Below, piece by piece: positions 8,216 through 17,296 of a DNA stretch of 64,000 nucleotides (its first letter is position 1; the number at the start of each line of letters is the position of its first letter). Position numbers and translations under genes: made by a program. The stretch comes from Sediminibacillus dalangtanensis (GTDB lineage: Bacteria; Bacillota; Bacilli; Bacillales; Amphibacillaceae). Under the pieces are notes generated by a model that did not search any database, was not told the origin of the DNA, and saw nothing but the letters and a program-made list of their open reading frames with translations. Location of the stretch: positions 2,542,001 to 2,606,000 of the forward strand of contig NZ_CP046956.1 of assembly GCF_017792025.1 (NCBI RefSeq), written 5' to 3'.

Positions 8216-10079
8216 CCCCGATGCACTTGGCTTTGACTACGCAATTTTTCCCCAGTTCCTTTGCCTGGTAAAGTGCTTCGTCCGCCCTGTCAAATACATT
8301 GCCAGAATGTTGGTCCTGACCTTTATTCCAATAAGACACCCCAACTGATATTGTGACAGTAGGCTCCGTAAAAGCTTCAACTTGCTTGACTAACTGGTGA
8401 GCCGTTTCCATGCCATCCTCTATGGAAGCGTTCGGAAGATAAACGGCAAGTTCTTCGCCTCCCCATCTGGCAGCAAAATCTTCTGCACCTATATGCCCTT
8501 TTATAATCGTGGCAACTTGAATGATCAGTTCATCTCCCAGTTCGTGTCCATAAGTGTCGTTGAATTTTTTAAAGTCATCGATATCGATTAATAAAAAAGC
8601 ACCTTGTTCGTCCTCAGACAAGTGTTCCTGAAGTCGTTCATCCAAATATTTCCGTGAATATAAACTAGTGAGATAATCGGTAATGACCAGGTGCTCCAGT
8701 TGTTCTCGAAGCATCGAATTGACAAAAGCCAATGTAGAATGATGGACAAGTGATTGAATCAGCTTGAATGCTTCAAAAGAGAAATAGTATGCATCTGGAT
8801 GGAGCACAAATATAGCCCCTTTGATTTGTTTCGATTGTACCATCGGTATTGCCATAACCGAATGATAAGGCAAACGTATTTCCGGATACTTAATGGAAAA
8901 ATCGCCAATGAACACCGCATCATGTTGTTTTTTAAGCAGTTCTAATGTATTGGTAAGGAACGGTTTCGCTTTTCTGGATAAAAAGTAATCGGTACTTCCG
9001 TCCAAGACTTCGTATTCTTCCTGGCTGTCTTCTTTAAAGAGAATGAATCCGATTTCCTCTGCTCCGAATTTATCCTTGATTTGCCGGTTCATAAAAGTGG
9101 TTGTTTCGATTAATCGCAAGTTTGAATTCAATGTATGGGACGTTTCATTAATTAATTGAAGGTCCTCGATCAGTTGTTTAGATTGTTGATAAAGACGGGC
9201 ATTCTCCATGGCGTTTCCAGCTTCATTCGCCAGTAAGGAGATGAATTCCACATCTTCAGCAGGGAAGGTGGTGACAGTAGAAGCACAGATTTGCAAAACA
9301 CCATAAACCCCTTGCTTCCCTCTGAGCGGAATATACAAATTCGATTCGCAATTATCCGCTAATTGCTCGTATTGAACATCACCGGTAAGGAAAGCATGGA
9401 CACTAACCCTGTTGGTCACATTGTCATTGTAAATCAATTCTTTAGTAGGCAGATCATCCGCCCCCGGGAACTCCTGCGACAGGTATAAATAATAATCAAA
9501 TCCGGGATAAACGTCCTTTAATGTGGTAATAACTTCTTCCAATACCTCTTTCGTATTAATGGAAGCATGAAATGAAGACGTAACCTGGTATAAAATCTGA
9601 TGATTGTAATTGGTTTTCGCAGTATGTATGTAATTGGATAGAACGCGCAGTTGACCCGAAATCTCTTCTGCTATTGTATTGCATTCCTGCCGACACCACT
9701 CCGAAAAGAAATCTGCTGCTGTAAAAAGGAAGCCAACCTTTTTTTCTTTATCCCGTAGAGGAATCAGCATGGTCTGAAGAGAAGATGGGGAAACAAACAA
9801 CTCTTTTCCAGCTTCCCTGGGGTTGTCCTTAGCCACTATAGAAGCTGGAAGGATTTCCACTGTCATTTTTCCTACTACAGGATCATCCGTTTTCAAGCTA
9901 TAACCATTTTTCCACGCATCATAATAATAAATGCCTACATATTGTACAGGTATAAATTGCTTAATTTTCTCACAAATCTTTGTCATTACCTCATCAATGG
10001 ATGGGGTATTTTCTTGCATGAACGTATCGAGCATGCGGTACCAGCTTTCACATCTCGATAATCTATTGTTGATATCCAT
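8205..10079 (-). CDS. dgcP: GAF-GGDEF diguanylate cyclase (DgcP/YtrP)
   Basis: Makes the second messenger cyclic di-GMP from two GTP. The 624-residue protein carries GAF-like sensor segments through roughly residues 20-440 and a C-terminal GGDEF domain (about 455-615). The active-site motif is GGEEL at 540-544, a functional variant, preceded by the typical LLIDIDDFKKFNDTYGHELGD. The product-inhibition I-site RxxD expected five residues upstream reads GAED, so its Arg is missing and feedback inhibition may be absent. No membrane helix is evident, so it is probably soluble. B. subtilis has the orthologue ytrP/dgcP at the same position next to rpsD. The start ATG has AGGTGAG before it. Confidence 0.9.
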   Translation of the reverse strand: MDINNRLSRCESWYRMLDTFMQENTPSIDEVMTKICEKIKQFIPVQYVGIYYYDAWKNGYSLKTDDPVVGKMTVEILPASIVAKDNPREAGKELFVSPSSLQTMLIPLRDKEKKVGFLFTAADFFSEWCRQECNTIAEEISGQLRVLSNYIHTAKTNYNHQILYQVTSSFHASINTKEVLEEVITTLKDVYPGFDYYLYLSQEFPGADDLPTKELIYNDNVTNRVSVHAFLTGDVQYEQLADNCESNLYIPLRGKQGVYGVLQICASTVTTFPAEDVEFISLLANEAGNAMENARLYQQSKQLIEDLQLINETSHTLNSNLRLIETTTFMNRQIKDKFGAEEIGFILFKEDSQEEYEVLDGSTDYFLSRKAKPFLTNTLELLKKQHDAVFIGDFSIKYPEIRLPYHSVMAIPMVQSKQIKGAIFVLHPDAYYFSFEAFKLIQSLVHHSTLAFVNSMLREQLEHLVITDYLTSLYSRKYLDERLQEHLSEDEQGAFLLIDIDDFKKFNDTYGHELGDELIIQVATIIKGHIGAEDFAARWGGEELAVYLPNASIEDGMETAHQLVKQVEAFTEPTVTISVGVSYWNKGQDQHSGNVFDRADEALYQAKELGKNCVVKAKCIGEPK

Positions 10080-10304
10080 AAATTCTCACCTATCATTAGT
10101 ACGGCAGCTTACCGGGAATACGGAAGTGCCTGGAATGTTATGTTCTCTTCAATCTGTTAATGAAATTAATTGTAGATATGATATAATCACGTTTCCATGT
10201 ATTAAGGGATATAGGAGATATATCCTAATTATATATGATTAAACATGCTTTTCCTACTTATTTCCTAGAATAATTCCGAATATTTGTTTCCAAGCAATCA
10301 GTCC

Positions 10305-10333
10305 TTGACTTCTCTTTTCAAAAAAACTATAAT
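10305..10333 (+). promoter_or_regulatory. rpsD promoter
   Basis: TTGACT (10305-10310) and TATAAT (10328-10333) with exactly 17 bases between. This near-consensus SigA promoter lies about 190 bases before rpsD, leaving a long untranslated leader. Confidence 0.85.
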
Positions 10334-10339
10334 GGACTT

Positions 10340-10520
10340 TGTGTAAAAAAGGTAGCCTACGTGAACCTCCGACTGTTTCATTTTGTTCCTTACAGCAAGT
10401 AAGGTGTATCGTGTAACTCTCTGCTGCTGGAGCGATGGTACATGAAAACAAAATGGGCAGCGATTGGGAACACACTGTCTTATTTTATGCAAATCTAATA
10501 TATAAAGGAGAAGATGTACA
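10340..10520 (+). promoter_or_regulatory. rpsD leader, probable S4 autoregulatory RNA
   Basis: About 180 untranslated bases lie between the promoter and the rpsD start. B. subtilis rpsD is known to be repressed by S4 binding to its own leader mRNA, and position and length match. Local complementarity is visible (for example GGTAGCC... and CTTACAGCAAGTAAG), but I cannot fold it fully by eye. The role is inferred from the family. Confidence 0.6.
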
Positions 10521-11123
10521 ATGGCTCGCTATACAGGTCCTGTATGGAAAAAGTCTCGTCGTCTTGGAATTTCTTTAACTGGTACTGGTAAGGAACTAGA
10601 TAAGCGTCCTTACGCTCCAGGTCAACATGGTGCTAACCAGCGCCGCAAACTATCTGAATATGGTCTTCAATTGCAAGAGAAGCAAAAGCTTCGCTTCATG
10701 TACGGAATTAACGAACGTCAATTCCGCCGCTTGTTCGACCAGGCTGGAAAGATGAAAGGTATCCATGGTGAAAACTTCATGATCCTTCTTGAGTCCCGAT
10801 TGGATAACCTGGTTTATCGTCTGGGTCTTGCCCGCACACGCCGACAAGCACGCCAGCTTGTAAGCCACGGTCACGTTACCGTCGATGGCGGACGCGTGGA
10901 CATTGCTTCCTATCGCGTGAAGCCAGGACAAGTGATTGGTCTTCGTGAAAAATCACAAAACCTTGATATTGTGAAAGAAGCTGTGGAAACGAACAACTTT
11001 GTTCCTGAATACCTATCTTTCAATGAAGATAACCTAGAAGGAACTTACACTCGTTACCCTGAACGTTCTGAACTTCCGGCAGAAATCAACGAAGCGCTTA
11101 TCGTTGAATTCTACTCTCGTTAA
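10521..11123 (+). CDS. rpsD: 30S ribosomal protein S4
   Basis: Primary 16S rRNA-binding protein that starts assembly of the 30S body and contributes to decoding accuracy. The 200-residue product is full length. The N-terminal rRNA-binding part ([18 protein letters not shown]) is followed by the S4 RNA-binding fold (about residues 91-155, [21 protein letters not shown] and [18 protein letters not shown]). It stands alone rather than in the alpha operon, as in B. subtilis. An AAAGGAG site is 10 bases from the ATG, and a strong terminator follows. Confidence 0.98.
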   Translation: MARYTGPVWKKSRRLGISLTGTGKELDKRPYAPGQHGANQRRKLSEYGLQLQEKQKLRFMYGINERQFRRLFDQAGKMKGIHGENFMILLESRLDNLVYRLGLARTRRQARQLVSHGHVTVDGGRVDIASYRVKPGQVIGLREKSQNLDIVKEAVETNNFVPEYLSFNEDNLEGTYTRYPERSELPAEINEALIVEFYSR

Positions 11124-11136
11124 TAAATGGCTTGAT

Positions 11137-11173
11137 AAAATCTCCCTCCTTTCATGGGTAGGGAGATTTTTTT
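11137..11173 (+). terminator. rpsD terminator
   Basis: AAAATCTCCCT and AGGGAGATTTT flank a 12-base loop, followed by further T, 14 bases after the rpsD stop. Confidence 0.9.
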
Positions 11174-11318
11174 GTTCATTAGCTGCTGCGAAATAACGGA
11201 AAAATCCGATATCTCTATTTCTTCAAAATGATCTGATTGAATTACCGCAGACCTTTCTTCTGCCAATCGAGCCATGATCAACCCAATGGCAAAGAAAAGC
11301 GGAAAAAAATTTATCATG

Positions 11319-11490
11319 GACAAAAGCGTATGCGCCAGTTTAAAGGAGTACAGGCTAGAAGCCGGCACGTCCTGCGGCAACGATCGTTTGGGCCTCCGAC
11401 AAGCTTGAGACCTCGAGGGGGTAGCCGCTGGAGCTGGACGTGGCTGTTTCAGCCAATAATTATCCACAGACAGTCAAATTTATCATTTCC
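11319..11490. repeat. Dispersed repeat, copy 1 (second copy at 41.8-42.0 kb)
   Basis: This fills most of the gap between rpsD and tyrS. Blocks such as GTTTAAAGGAGTACA, CGTTTGGGCCTC, GACCTCGAGGGGGTAG and GCTGGAGCTGGACGTGGCTG recur in the same order at 41812-42010, and both copies end with AAATTTATCATTTCC. Apparent open frames on either strand are products of the repeat and not genes. Confidence 0.85.
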
Positions 11491-11499
11491 AATACAGTA

Positions 11500-11534
11500 A
11501 AAAAGCAGACAGTTCTTGGAAACTGTCTGCTTTT
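11500..11534 (-). terminator. tyrS terminator
   Basis: Perfect 10-bp arms GCAGACAGTT / AACTGTCTGC with a 6-base loop and a T-run on the minus strand, 11 bases past the tyrS stop. Confidence 0.9.
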
Positions 11535-11545
11535 ATTAAAGTCTA

Positions 11546-12817
11546 TCATTGAAAGCGAATCAAAAAGTACTTTTTCTTCCCTCGCCTAATGATGGTAAAG
11601 CGGTCGTCGATACGATCTTCCGCTCCTATGGTTTTGTCTAAGTCCTGCTGTCTGTCGCCATTAATGTAAATAGCCCCGTTTTTGACATCCTCACGGGCCT
11701 GCCTTTTAGAAGAAGAAATTCCCGCTTCCACCAGTAATTCGACAAGGTTGGCATCCTCTTTTGTTTTGTTGTAAGAAGGTACGTCTTTGAAACCTTGTTC
11801 GATCTCATCCGCATTCAACGACTTGATATCTCCACTGAATAAGGCACTGGAAATCCTTTTTGCTTGCTCAAGCGCCTCTCTGCCATGTACCATCTCTGTC
11901 ATTTCTTCGGCAAGTCTTGTATGCGCAGTACGTTTTTCAGGTGCTGTCTCGAGTTCTTTTTCCAGAGACTGTAACTCCTCTTGGTCCATAAATGTGAAAT
12001 ACTTGAGGAATTTCATCACATCCCGGTCATCTGTATTGATCCAAAACTGATAAAATTCGTAAGGAGATGTTTTGTCGGGATCAAGCCATATAGCTCCGCC
12101 GGCTGTCTTACCGAATTTGGTTCCATCCGCTTTGGTGATCAATGGCATCGTCAAACCGAAAACCTTTGCCTCCGTTTCCTGGTCCTCGCGCGTTCTACGA
12201 ATCAGTTCCATCCCAGCGGTGATATTACCCCATTGATCACTTCCGCCAATTTGCAGCGTACAGTTTTCTTTCTCGTAAAGGTTCTGAAAATCAAGGGATT
12301 GTAAAATCATATAACTGAATTCGGTAAAAGATATACCGTTCTGGATCCGGGATTCGACTGATTCCTTGGCAAGCATGTAATTAATGCCGAAATGCTTTCC
12401 GGTATCCCTCAAAAAATCAATAACCGTCATCTGGGAAAGCCACTCATGGTTATTGCGTGCTACAGCCGCATTTTCCCCCTGCTCAAAGTTAAGCAGTTTA
12501 GCAAGCTGTTGTTTGATTTTTTCACTGAACCCTTTTACAACCTTTGCTTCATTTAACGTTCTTTCCGTAGAACGGCCGCTCGGATCCCCGATCATTCCTG
12601 TGCCACCGCCAATCAAGGCAATTGGACGGTGCCCGGCCTGCTGAAACCTTTTCAGCATGATAACAGGAAGCAAATGTCCTATATGCAGACTATCGGCTGT
12701 AGGGTCGAATCCACAGTACAAAGTGACGACATTTTCCTCTAAATGTTTTTTCAATCCTTCTTCATCGGTTGTCTGTTGCACGAGACCCCGCATTTGCAAA
12801 TCTTCTAAAATATCCAT
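11546..12817 (-). CDS. tyrS: Tyrosyl-tRNA synthetase
   Basis: Charges tRNA-Tyr with tyrosine in the cytoplasm. The 423-residue class I synthetase has the HIGH motif at 45-48 and the KMSKS counterpart KFGKT at 234-238. The tyrosine-pocket segment SDQWGNITAG lies near 193. A C-terminal S4-like RNA-binding domain (about 355-420) begins near VELLVEAGISSSKRQAREDV. Length and domain order match B. subtilis TyrS. A tyrosine T-box leader upstream controls it, so expression should rise when uncharged tRNA-Tyr accumulates. Confidence 0.97.
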   Translation of the reverse strand: MDILEDLQMRGLVQQTTDEEGLKKHLEENVVTLYCGFDPTADSLHIGHLLPVIMLKRFQQAGHRPIALIGGGTGMIGDPSGRSTERTLNEAKVVKGFSEKIKQQLAKLLNFEQGENAAVARNNHEWLSQMTVIDFLRDTGKHFGINYMLAKESVESRIQNGISFTEFSYMILQSLDFQNLYEKENCTLQIGGSDQWGNITAGMELIRRTREDQETEAKVFGLTMPLITKADGTKFGKTAGGAIWLDPDKTSPYEFYQFWINTDDRDVMKFLKYFTFMDQEELQSLEKELETAPEKRTAHTRLAEEMTEMVHGREALEQAKRISSALFSGDIKSLNADEIEQGFKDVPSYNKTKEDANLVELLVEAGISSSKRQAREDVKNGAIYINGDRQQDLDKTIGAEDRIDDRFTIIRRGKKKYFLIRFQ

Positions 12818-12879
12818 GCTTTACACTCCTTCTTCAACTATTGTCTGGAAATGGACTAACGAAAAAGCAAGACAAACAA

Positions 12880-13145
12880 AAAAACCTCCTCCCTAAAAAA
12901 AGGGACGAAGCTGTTCGCGGTACCACCCTTGTTGCATTCCATAGAATGCCACTTGATTCGATAACGGCCAGGCAAGCCGTCTCCTGGTTTCGCAGGAGAA
13001 ACTCCAGAACGTAATTCATGGATTTGTTTTGTACTGCCTTTCAGCATCCGGCAGCTCTCTGACAACAGGGAACAATCCACTACTTCATTCCTTCTTCGCT
13101 TTTATATTTCAGAAGTTCTGAAAATATTACATTTTATTTACTAAT
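12880..13145 (-). promoter_or_regulatory. T-box riboswitch, tyrosine, of tyrS
   Basis: The minus-strand leader has the T-box core GGTGGTACCGCG (around 12917-12928). It also has the AGAGAG/GATGCTGAAAGG part of stem I, and a terminator hairpin (about 12880-12912) ending in seven T. The T-box UGGU pairs with a tRNA whose discriminator is A, as in tRNA-Tyr. A UAC triplet lies at the expected place in the specifier loop (TGAAT-UAC-G). Confidence 0.92.
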
Positions 13146-13151
13146 GATACA

Positions 13152-13180
13152 TTAATACCATATCTTCTGGGTAAATGCAA
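13152..13180 (-). promoter_or_regulatory. tyrS promoter
   Basis: Minus-strand TTGCAT (13175-13180) and TATTAA (13152-13157) are 17 bases apart, just before the T-box. Confidence 0.6.
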
Positions 13181-13199
13181 TAATATATGGAGGAAAGCC

Positions 13200-13228
13200 T
13201 GCGTTTAAGTTGACTGCTGTGCTATAAT
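13200..13228 (+). promoter_or_regulatory. Promoter of the penicillin-binding protein gene (extended -10)
   Basis: TGCTATAAT is an extended -10 element (TATAAT at 13223-13228). The -35 candidate TGCGTT is poor. It lies 27 bases before the GTG start. Confidence 0.6.
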
Positions 13229-13255
13229 ATAGATTGATATTTAGGAGGTTTTGCT

Positions 13256-16200
13256 GTGAATCTAAAAAATTTTGCGGTCAAATATAGAGAGAAGCTGAAG
13301 GAATGGTGGCAGGCGGGTAAGATTCAGAAAAACTTTCGAATCACCTACGATGTTGTTTGGAATATCATTCTCTTCTTTATCATTATCGGATGTATCGGAC
13401 TGTTTTTTGCTGGCGGTACAGGTGCCGGTTACTTTGCCTCACTAGTTAAAGATGAACCAGTACGATCGGCGGAAAACATGAAAGAGGAAATATATAACTA
13501 TGAAGAAACATCGGAATTATACTTTGCTGATAACAAATACTTAGGAAACATTCGCTCTGATTTGTACCGGGAAGAAACAAGTCTCGATAAAGTATCTGAT
13601 TATGTAAAGGATGCCATCATCGCCACGGAGGATTCCGAATTTGAAACACACAACGGGGTTGTCCCCAAAGCGATTTTACGTGCCATTTATCAAGAAGCGA
13701 CAAATTCATCGGTTAAAACCGGTGGAAGTACACTGACCCAGCAGTTAATTAAAAACCAAATTCTCACCAACGAAGTATCTTTTGAAAGAAAGGCTAAGGA
13801 AATACTTTTAGCCATGCGATTGGAGAAATCGCTTAGCAAGGATAAAATTCTGGAAGCCTATCTTAACATTGTCCCATTTGGCAGAAACGCTTCCGGAGAC
13901 AATATTGCAGGGATTGAAACAGCTGCACAGGGAATTTTCGGTGTGGAAGCAAGTGATATCAATCTAGCACAGGCTGCTTTTATTGCCGGTCTCCCGCAGA
14001 GTCCGTCCTACTACACACCTTTTACTAATACAGGAGAAATAAAAGATGAAGATGCACTTCAGCCTGGCTTGAACCGGATGCAGACCGTCCTGAACAGAAT
14101 GCTGGAAGCCGGGTACATCACCAAGGATGAATACGAAAAGGCAGCTGACTACGATATCACCGCTGACTTCACAGAGCCTACACCTACCCCATTGGACAAG
14201 TATCCTTACTTGACCAATGAAGTGGAAGAACGTGCCAAGGATATCATCATGAAACAGCTTGCAGAACAAGATGGTTACACAGAAGAAGACCTTGCCGATA
14301 ACGATTCGCTTCAGGAAGAATATAGTATTCTAGCAGACAGAAATCTTCGACGGAAAGGATACAAAATTCATACTACCATCAACAAAAAAATCTATGATGT
14401 CTTCCAAAAAATCGGTGAGGAATACGATAATTACGGCCCTGATAAGCCGCAGACAGTAATTGATCCGGAAACCGGTGAAGAAACAACCATCATGGAACCG
14501 GTCCAGGCTGCAGGGATGCTGATTGAAAACAGCACCGGAAAAATCATCAGTTTCCTCGGCGGCCGGGGTTACGATACGTCAGAAGTAAACCATGCCACGG
14601 ACACTTTGCGAAACAACGGAAGTACCATGAAGCCATTATTGGTCTATGGACCAGCGATGGAAGCAGGTGTGATCCAGCCCGGTTCGATTGTTCTTGATCA
14701 CCATTTAAATGCAAGGTATCCACAGCTTCCAAAAGATTGGCCAAAGAACTACACAGGTACTACACACGGACTTGTTACAGCAAGGGAAGCACTGAAAAAG
14801 TCTTACAACATTCCGGCCGCGACAACGTATCAGGAAATCGTCTCCAGCGATCCGGCGACCAACTATTTGGAAAAAATGGGCTTCTCCTCTCTTACAGAAG
14901 AGGATCATACCAATGCTTCGTTGGCAATTGGTTCCCTGGGTGAAGGGGTCACCGTAGAAGAAAACGTGAATGCCTTCTCCACTTTTGGAAACAACGGAAA
15001 GTTTGTCGATGCCTATATGATCGATAAAATAGAAACAAAAGACGGTGACGTTTTATACGAGCATGAAAGCAAACCGGTCGACGTGTTCACGCCGCAAACC
15101 AGTTATCTGACAGTGGATATGATGCGGGATGTACTAACCAGCGGAACAGCTACCTATACGCAATCCCGTTTGTCCAACCGGAGTGTCGACTGGGCCGGCA
15201 AGACAGGTACCTCTGTTGATTGGTGGGACGCATGGTTTGTAGCTACCAACCCGAATGTAACGATGGGAACCTGGATCGGCTATGATACACCGAAAGAATT
15301 GACTTGTAGTGCTCAATATCCGTGCAGCACAGGATACAGTAATCGTAATATCGGGTTATGGTCCGAACTGGTCAATGCGGCTACCGAGATTGATCCGAGC
15401 CTGATGGCTCCCGACAACAAGTTCGACAGACCGGATAATATTGTTGAACGCTCTTTCTGCCGTACTTCCGGAATGTCTCCTTCCGATTTATGTAAAGATA
15501 TCGGATTAGTGGGATCTGATATATTTAACAGCAAATTCGCCCCAGATGAAGAAGACAACAGTCTTGTTAGCGGTGATTTTGTGAAGGTTGACGGCAAGTC
15601 CGTGAAGGCCGGCGATAAATCGCCATCTGAATTCACAGACGGTGACGGCGTATCCCTGAATCCGGATTGGCTAAAGGTAAACATGTATGATACGTTAAGT
15701 GATTTGTCCGTATTAAAGCCAAGAAATGCTGGAGGAGCTTGGGATAAAGTATCGTTCACGGCAGGAAGCAGTGCTTCTTCCGATCTCTCTGATGACGGAA
15801 AAGCCCCTTCGCCGCCTTCTTCCTTATCCAATAGCGGAACAAAGCTGAAGTGGAAAAAATCATCAAGCAAAGATGTAGTTGGTTATCGCATCTTCCGTTC
15901 AGAAAGTAAAGATGGTTCCTTCAGTTTAATCGGGAACACGACCGATTCAAGCTATACTGTTCCTAGTAAAGGAGCAGTATATCAGGTGAAAGCAGTGGAC
16001 TATTTCGGCAGGGAATCCTCCGCTTCCAAAACGATTCAAATCGGGAAATTGAAGGATGACTCGAAAGAAAAGGAAACGGATAAGAAAAAAGACAAGGACA
16101 AAAAAGAAAAAAAGAACGAGGAAGACGACAAGGATAAGCAGGATGAATCTTCTCCTTCTGATGAAGAGGAACAGCAGTCCGATAGTACCGAACAGGATAA

Positions 16201-16294
16201 TGAGGATCAAGCTGACGAAGAAAACAATCAGCAGAATGACTCTGAAGACGAAAATAAAAACGAAGATGATTCAGAAGTACAAGAAGAAGGCTAG
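13256..16294 (+). CDS. Class A penicillin-binding protein (PBP1A family) with FN3 domain and acidic tail
   Basis: A bifunctional wall synthase that polymerises lipid II and cross-links the peptides outside the membrane. The 1012-residue protein has a cytoplasmic N-terminus, one membrane helix (about 33-62), and a GT51 transglycosylase (about 75-260, catalytic Glu in ATEDSEF near 125, then GGSTLTQQL). The transpeptidase has SxxK at 456-459 (STMK), SYN at 516-518 and KTGT at 649-652. A fibronectin type III-like module (about 840-925) follows. The last 80 or so residues are low-complexity K/E/D/Q, an unusually long charged tail. The start is GTG, 7 bases after AGGAGG. It is divergent from tyrS and ends in a strong terminator, so it is a single-gene unit. 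Confidence 0.93.
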   Translation: MNLKNFAVKYREKLKEWWQAGKIQKNFRITYDVVWNIILFFIIIGCIGLFFAGGTGAGYFASLVKDEPVRSAENMKEEIYNYEETSELYFADNKYLGNIRSDLYREETSLDKVSDYVKDAIIATEDSEFETHNGVVPKAILRAIYQEATNSSVKTGGSTLTQQLIKNQILTNEVSFERKAKEILLAMRLEKSLSKDKILEAYLNIVPFGRNASGDNIAGIETAAQGIFGVEASDINLAQAAFIAGLPQSPSYYTPFTNTGEIKDEDALQPGLNRMQTVLNRMLEAGYITKDEYEKAADYDITADFTEPTPTPLDKYPYLTNEVEERAKDIIMKQLAEQDGYTEEDLADNDSLQEEYSILADRNLRRKGYKIHTTINKKIYDVFQKIGEEYDNYGPDKPQTVIDPETGEETTIMEPVQAAGMLIENSTGKIISFLGGRGYDTSEVNHATDTLRNNGSTMKPLLVYGPAMEAGVIQPGSIVLDHHLNARYPQLPKDWPKNYTGTTHGLVTAREALKKSYNIPAATTYQEIVSSDPATNYLEKMGFSSLTEEDHTNASLAIGSLGEGVTVEENVNAFSTFGNNGKFVDAYMIDKIETKDGDVLYEHESKPVDVFTPQTSYLTVDMMRDVLTSGTATYTQSRLSNRSVDWAGKTGTSVDWWDAWFVATNPNVTMGTWIGYDTPKELTCSAQYPCSTGYSNRNIGLWSELVNAATEIDPSLMAPDNKFDRPDNIVERSFCRTSGMSPSDLCKDIGLVGSDIFNSKFAPDEEDNSLVSGDFVKVDGKSVKAGDKSPSEFTDGDGVSLNPDWLKVNMYDTLSDLSVLKPRNAGGAWDKVSFTAGSSASSDLSDDGKAPSPPSSLSNSGTKLKWKKSSSKDVVGYRIFRSESKDGSFSLIGNTTDSSYTVPSKGAVYQVKAVDYFGRESSASKTIQIGKLKDDSKEKETDKKKDKDKKEKKNEEDDKDKQDESSPSDEEEQQSDSTEQDNEDQADEENNQQNDSEDENKNEDDSEVQEEG

Positions 16295-16332
16295 CAATTA
16301 TAAGGAAGCTGTCCTTTATAGCCTTTTCTTTC

Positions 16333-16371
16333 AAAAAACCCCCAGCACGTCGTGACATGCTGGGGGTTTTT
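16333..16371 (+). terminator. Terminator of the penicillin-binding protein gene
   Basis: ACCCCCAGCA / TGCTGGGGGT stem with a 10-base loop, preceded by an A-run and followed by a T-run. The 218 bases from here to the acuA promoter hold nothing I recognise. Confidence 0.93.
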
Positions 16372-16589
16372 CTACTTCAGGAAATATAAAACACCATAAA
16401 AATTGATACGCGGTAATGACTAATATTTTTTGTTTATCATCCTTCTTATTTGTTAGTAGGATTGAATACAAGCCAACATCAGCTGGAAAACGAAGGTTCT
16501 GTTTGTAAAAGCTCGATCAAAAGAAAAGATTGACTCTTTGTCTATAACGCTAAGAATCGGATACATCTTTCATTGTTGTTTTTTAAAAC

Positions 16590-16618
16590 TTGCAGTTCCT
16601 GTATAATAATACTATATA
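16590..16618 (+). promoter_or_regulatory. Possible acuABC promoter
   Basis: TTGCAG (16590-16595), 17-base spacer, TATATA (16613-16618). It lies 23 bases before the acuA start. I saw no convincing CcpA site here, although the B. subtilis operon is catabolite-controlled. Confidence 0.5.
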
Positions 16619-16641
16619 TTGAACTTACAGGTGGTGACACG

Positions 16642-17295
16642 GTGAAGCATAATAAAAACTGTCATTCCCTGCAATTGGATACAGAGCAGGGAAATATAAT
16701 TGTAGAAGGCCCACTCCCTTCTTCTGATTTAAAAGCATACCATTTCCATGAAGGACTTCACGCTTTCCGTCCTGCTCCCAAACAATTTAAAGCTTTACAG
16801 GATATTGCCGATTTCCCAGAAGGCCGGATTGTTATTGCAAGGACGGCGGATACAATCATTGGATATGTTACTTATTTATATCCTGACCCGCTTGAACGCT
16901 GGTCGGAGTTCAATATGGAAGATTTACTTGAACTTGGTGCTATTGAAATTGCAGCAGACTACCGCGGAAACAAAATCGGGTCTCACCTTTTAAGCGTCTC
17001 CATGCTCGATGAAGAAATGGAGAATTTCATTATTATTTCGACAGAATATTACTGGCACTGGGATTTAAAAGGAACCAAATTAAGCGTCTGGAATTACCGG
17101 AAAGTAATGGAGAAAATGATGTTTGCGGGGGGCCTGACCCCTGCCCCGACAGATGACCCGGAAATTGTTTCCCATCCGGCAAATTGCCTGATGGTGAGAA
17201 TTGGCAAAAATGTACCGCAAAGCTCGATTGAACAATTTGACAAGCTGCGCTTTTTACAGCGGGAAAAGTATCGTTCTTTAAGGGAGGGAATCTAA
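16642..17295 (+). CDS. acuA: Protein acetyltransferase AcuA
   Basis: A GNAT-family enzyme that acetylates the active-site lysine of acetyl-CoA synthetase (AcsA) and switches it off. The 217-residue product has the acetyl-CoA-binding stretch IEIAADYRGNKIGSHLL (about 107-123), the standard RGxxIG pattern. The GTG at 16642 is chosen because AGGTGG lies 7 bases upstream and because it gives a length near B. subtilis AcuA. A longer frame from 16573 has no ribosome site. It begins acuABC, with acuB 2 bases downstream. The usual neighbour acsA is not in this window. Confidence 0.92.
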   Translation: MKHNKNCHSLQLDTEQGNIIVEGPLPSSDLKAYHFHEGLHAFRPAPKQFKALQDIADFPEGRIVIARTADTIIGYVTYLYPDPLERWSEFNMEDLLELGAIEIAADYRGNKIGSHLLSVSMLDEEMENFIIISTEYYWHWDLKGTKLSVWNYRKVMEKMMFAGGLTPAPTDDPEIVSHPANCLMVRIGKNVPQSSIEQFDKLRFLQREKYRSLREGI

Positions 17296-17296
17296 C

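Noticed and set aside
12880..13145. The tyrS T-box as a novel element
   Set aside because: It is a well-known regulatory arrangement for tyrS in Bacillaceae; kept only as a feature and as a control for reading the MFS T-box.
15313..15870. 185-codon open frame antisense to the penicillin-binding protein gene
   Set aside because: Shadow of the strong sense gene; no ribosome site and no recognisable domain.
16480..16500. CcpA-binding site before acuABC
   Set aside because: The best candidate (TGGAAAACGAAGG) has wrong spacing and no second half.
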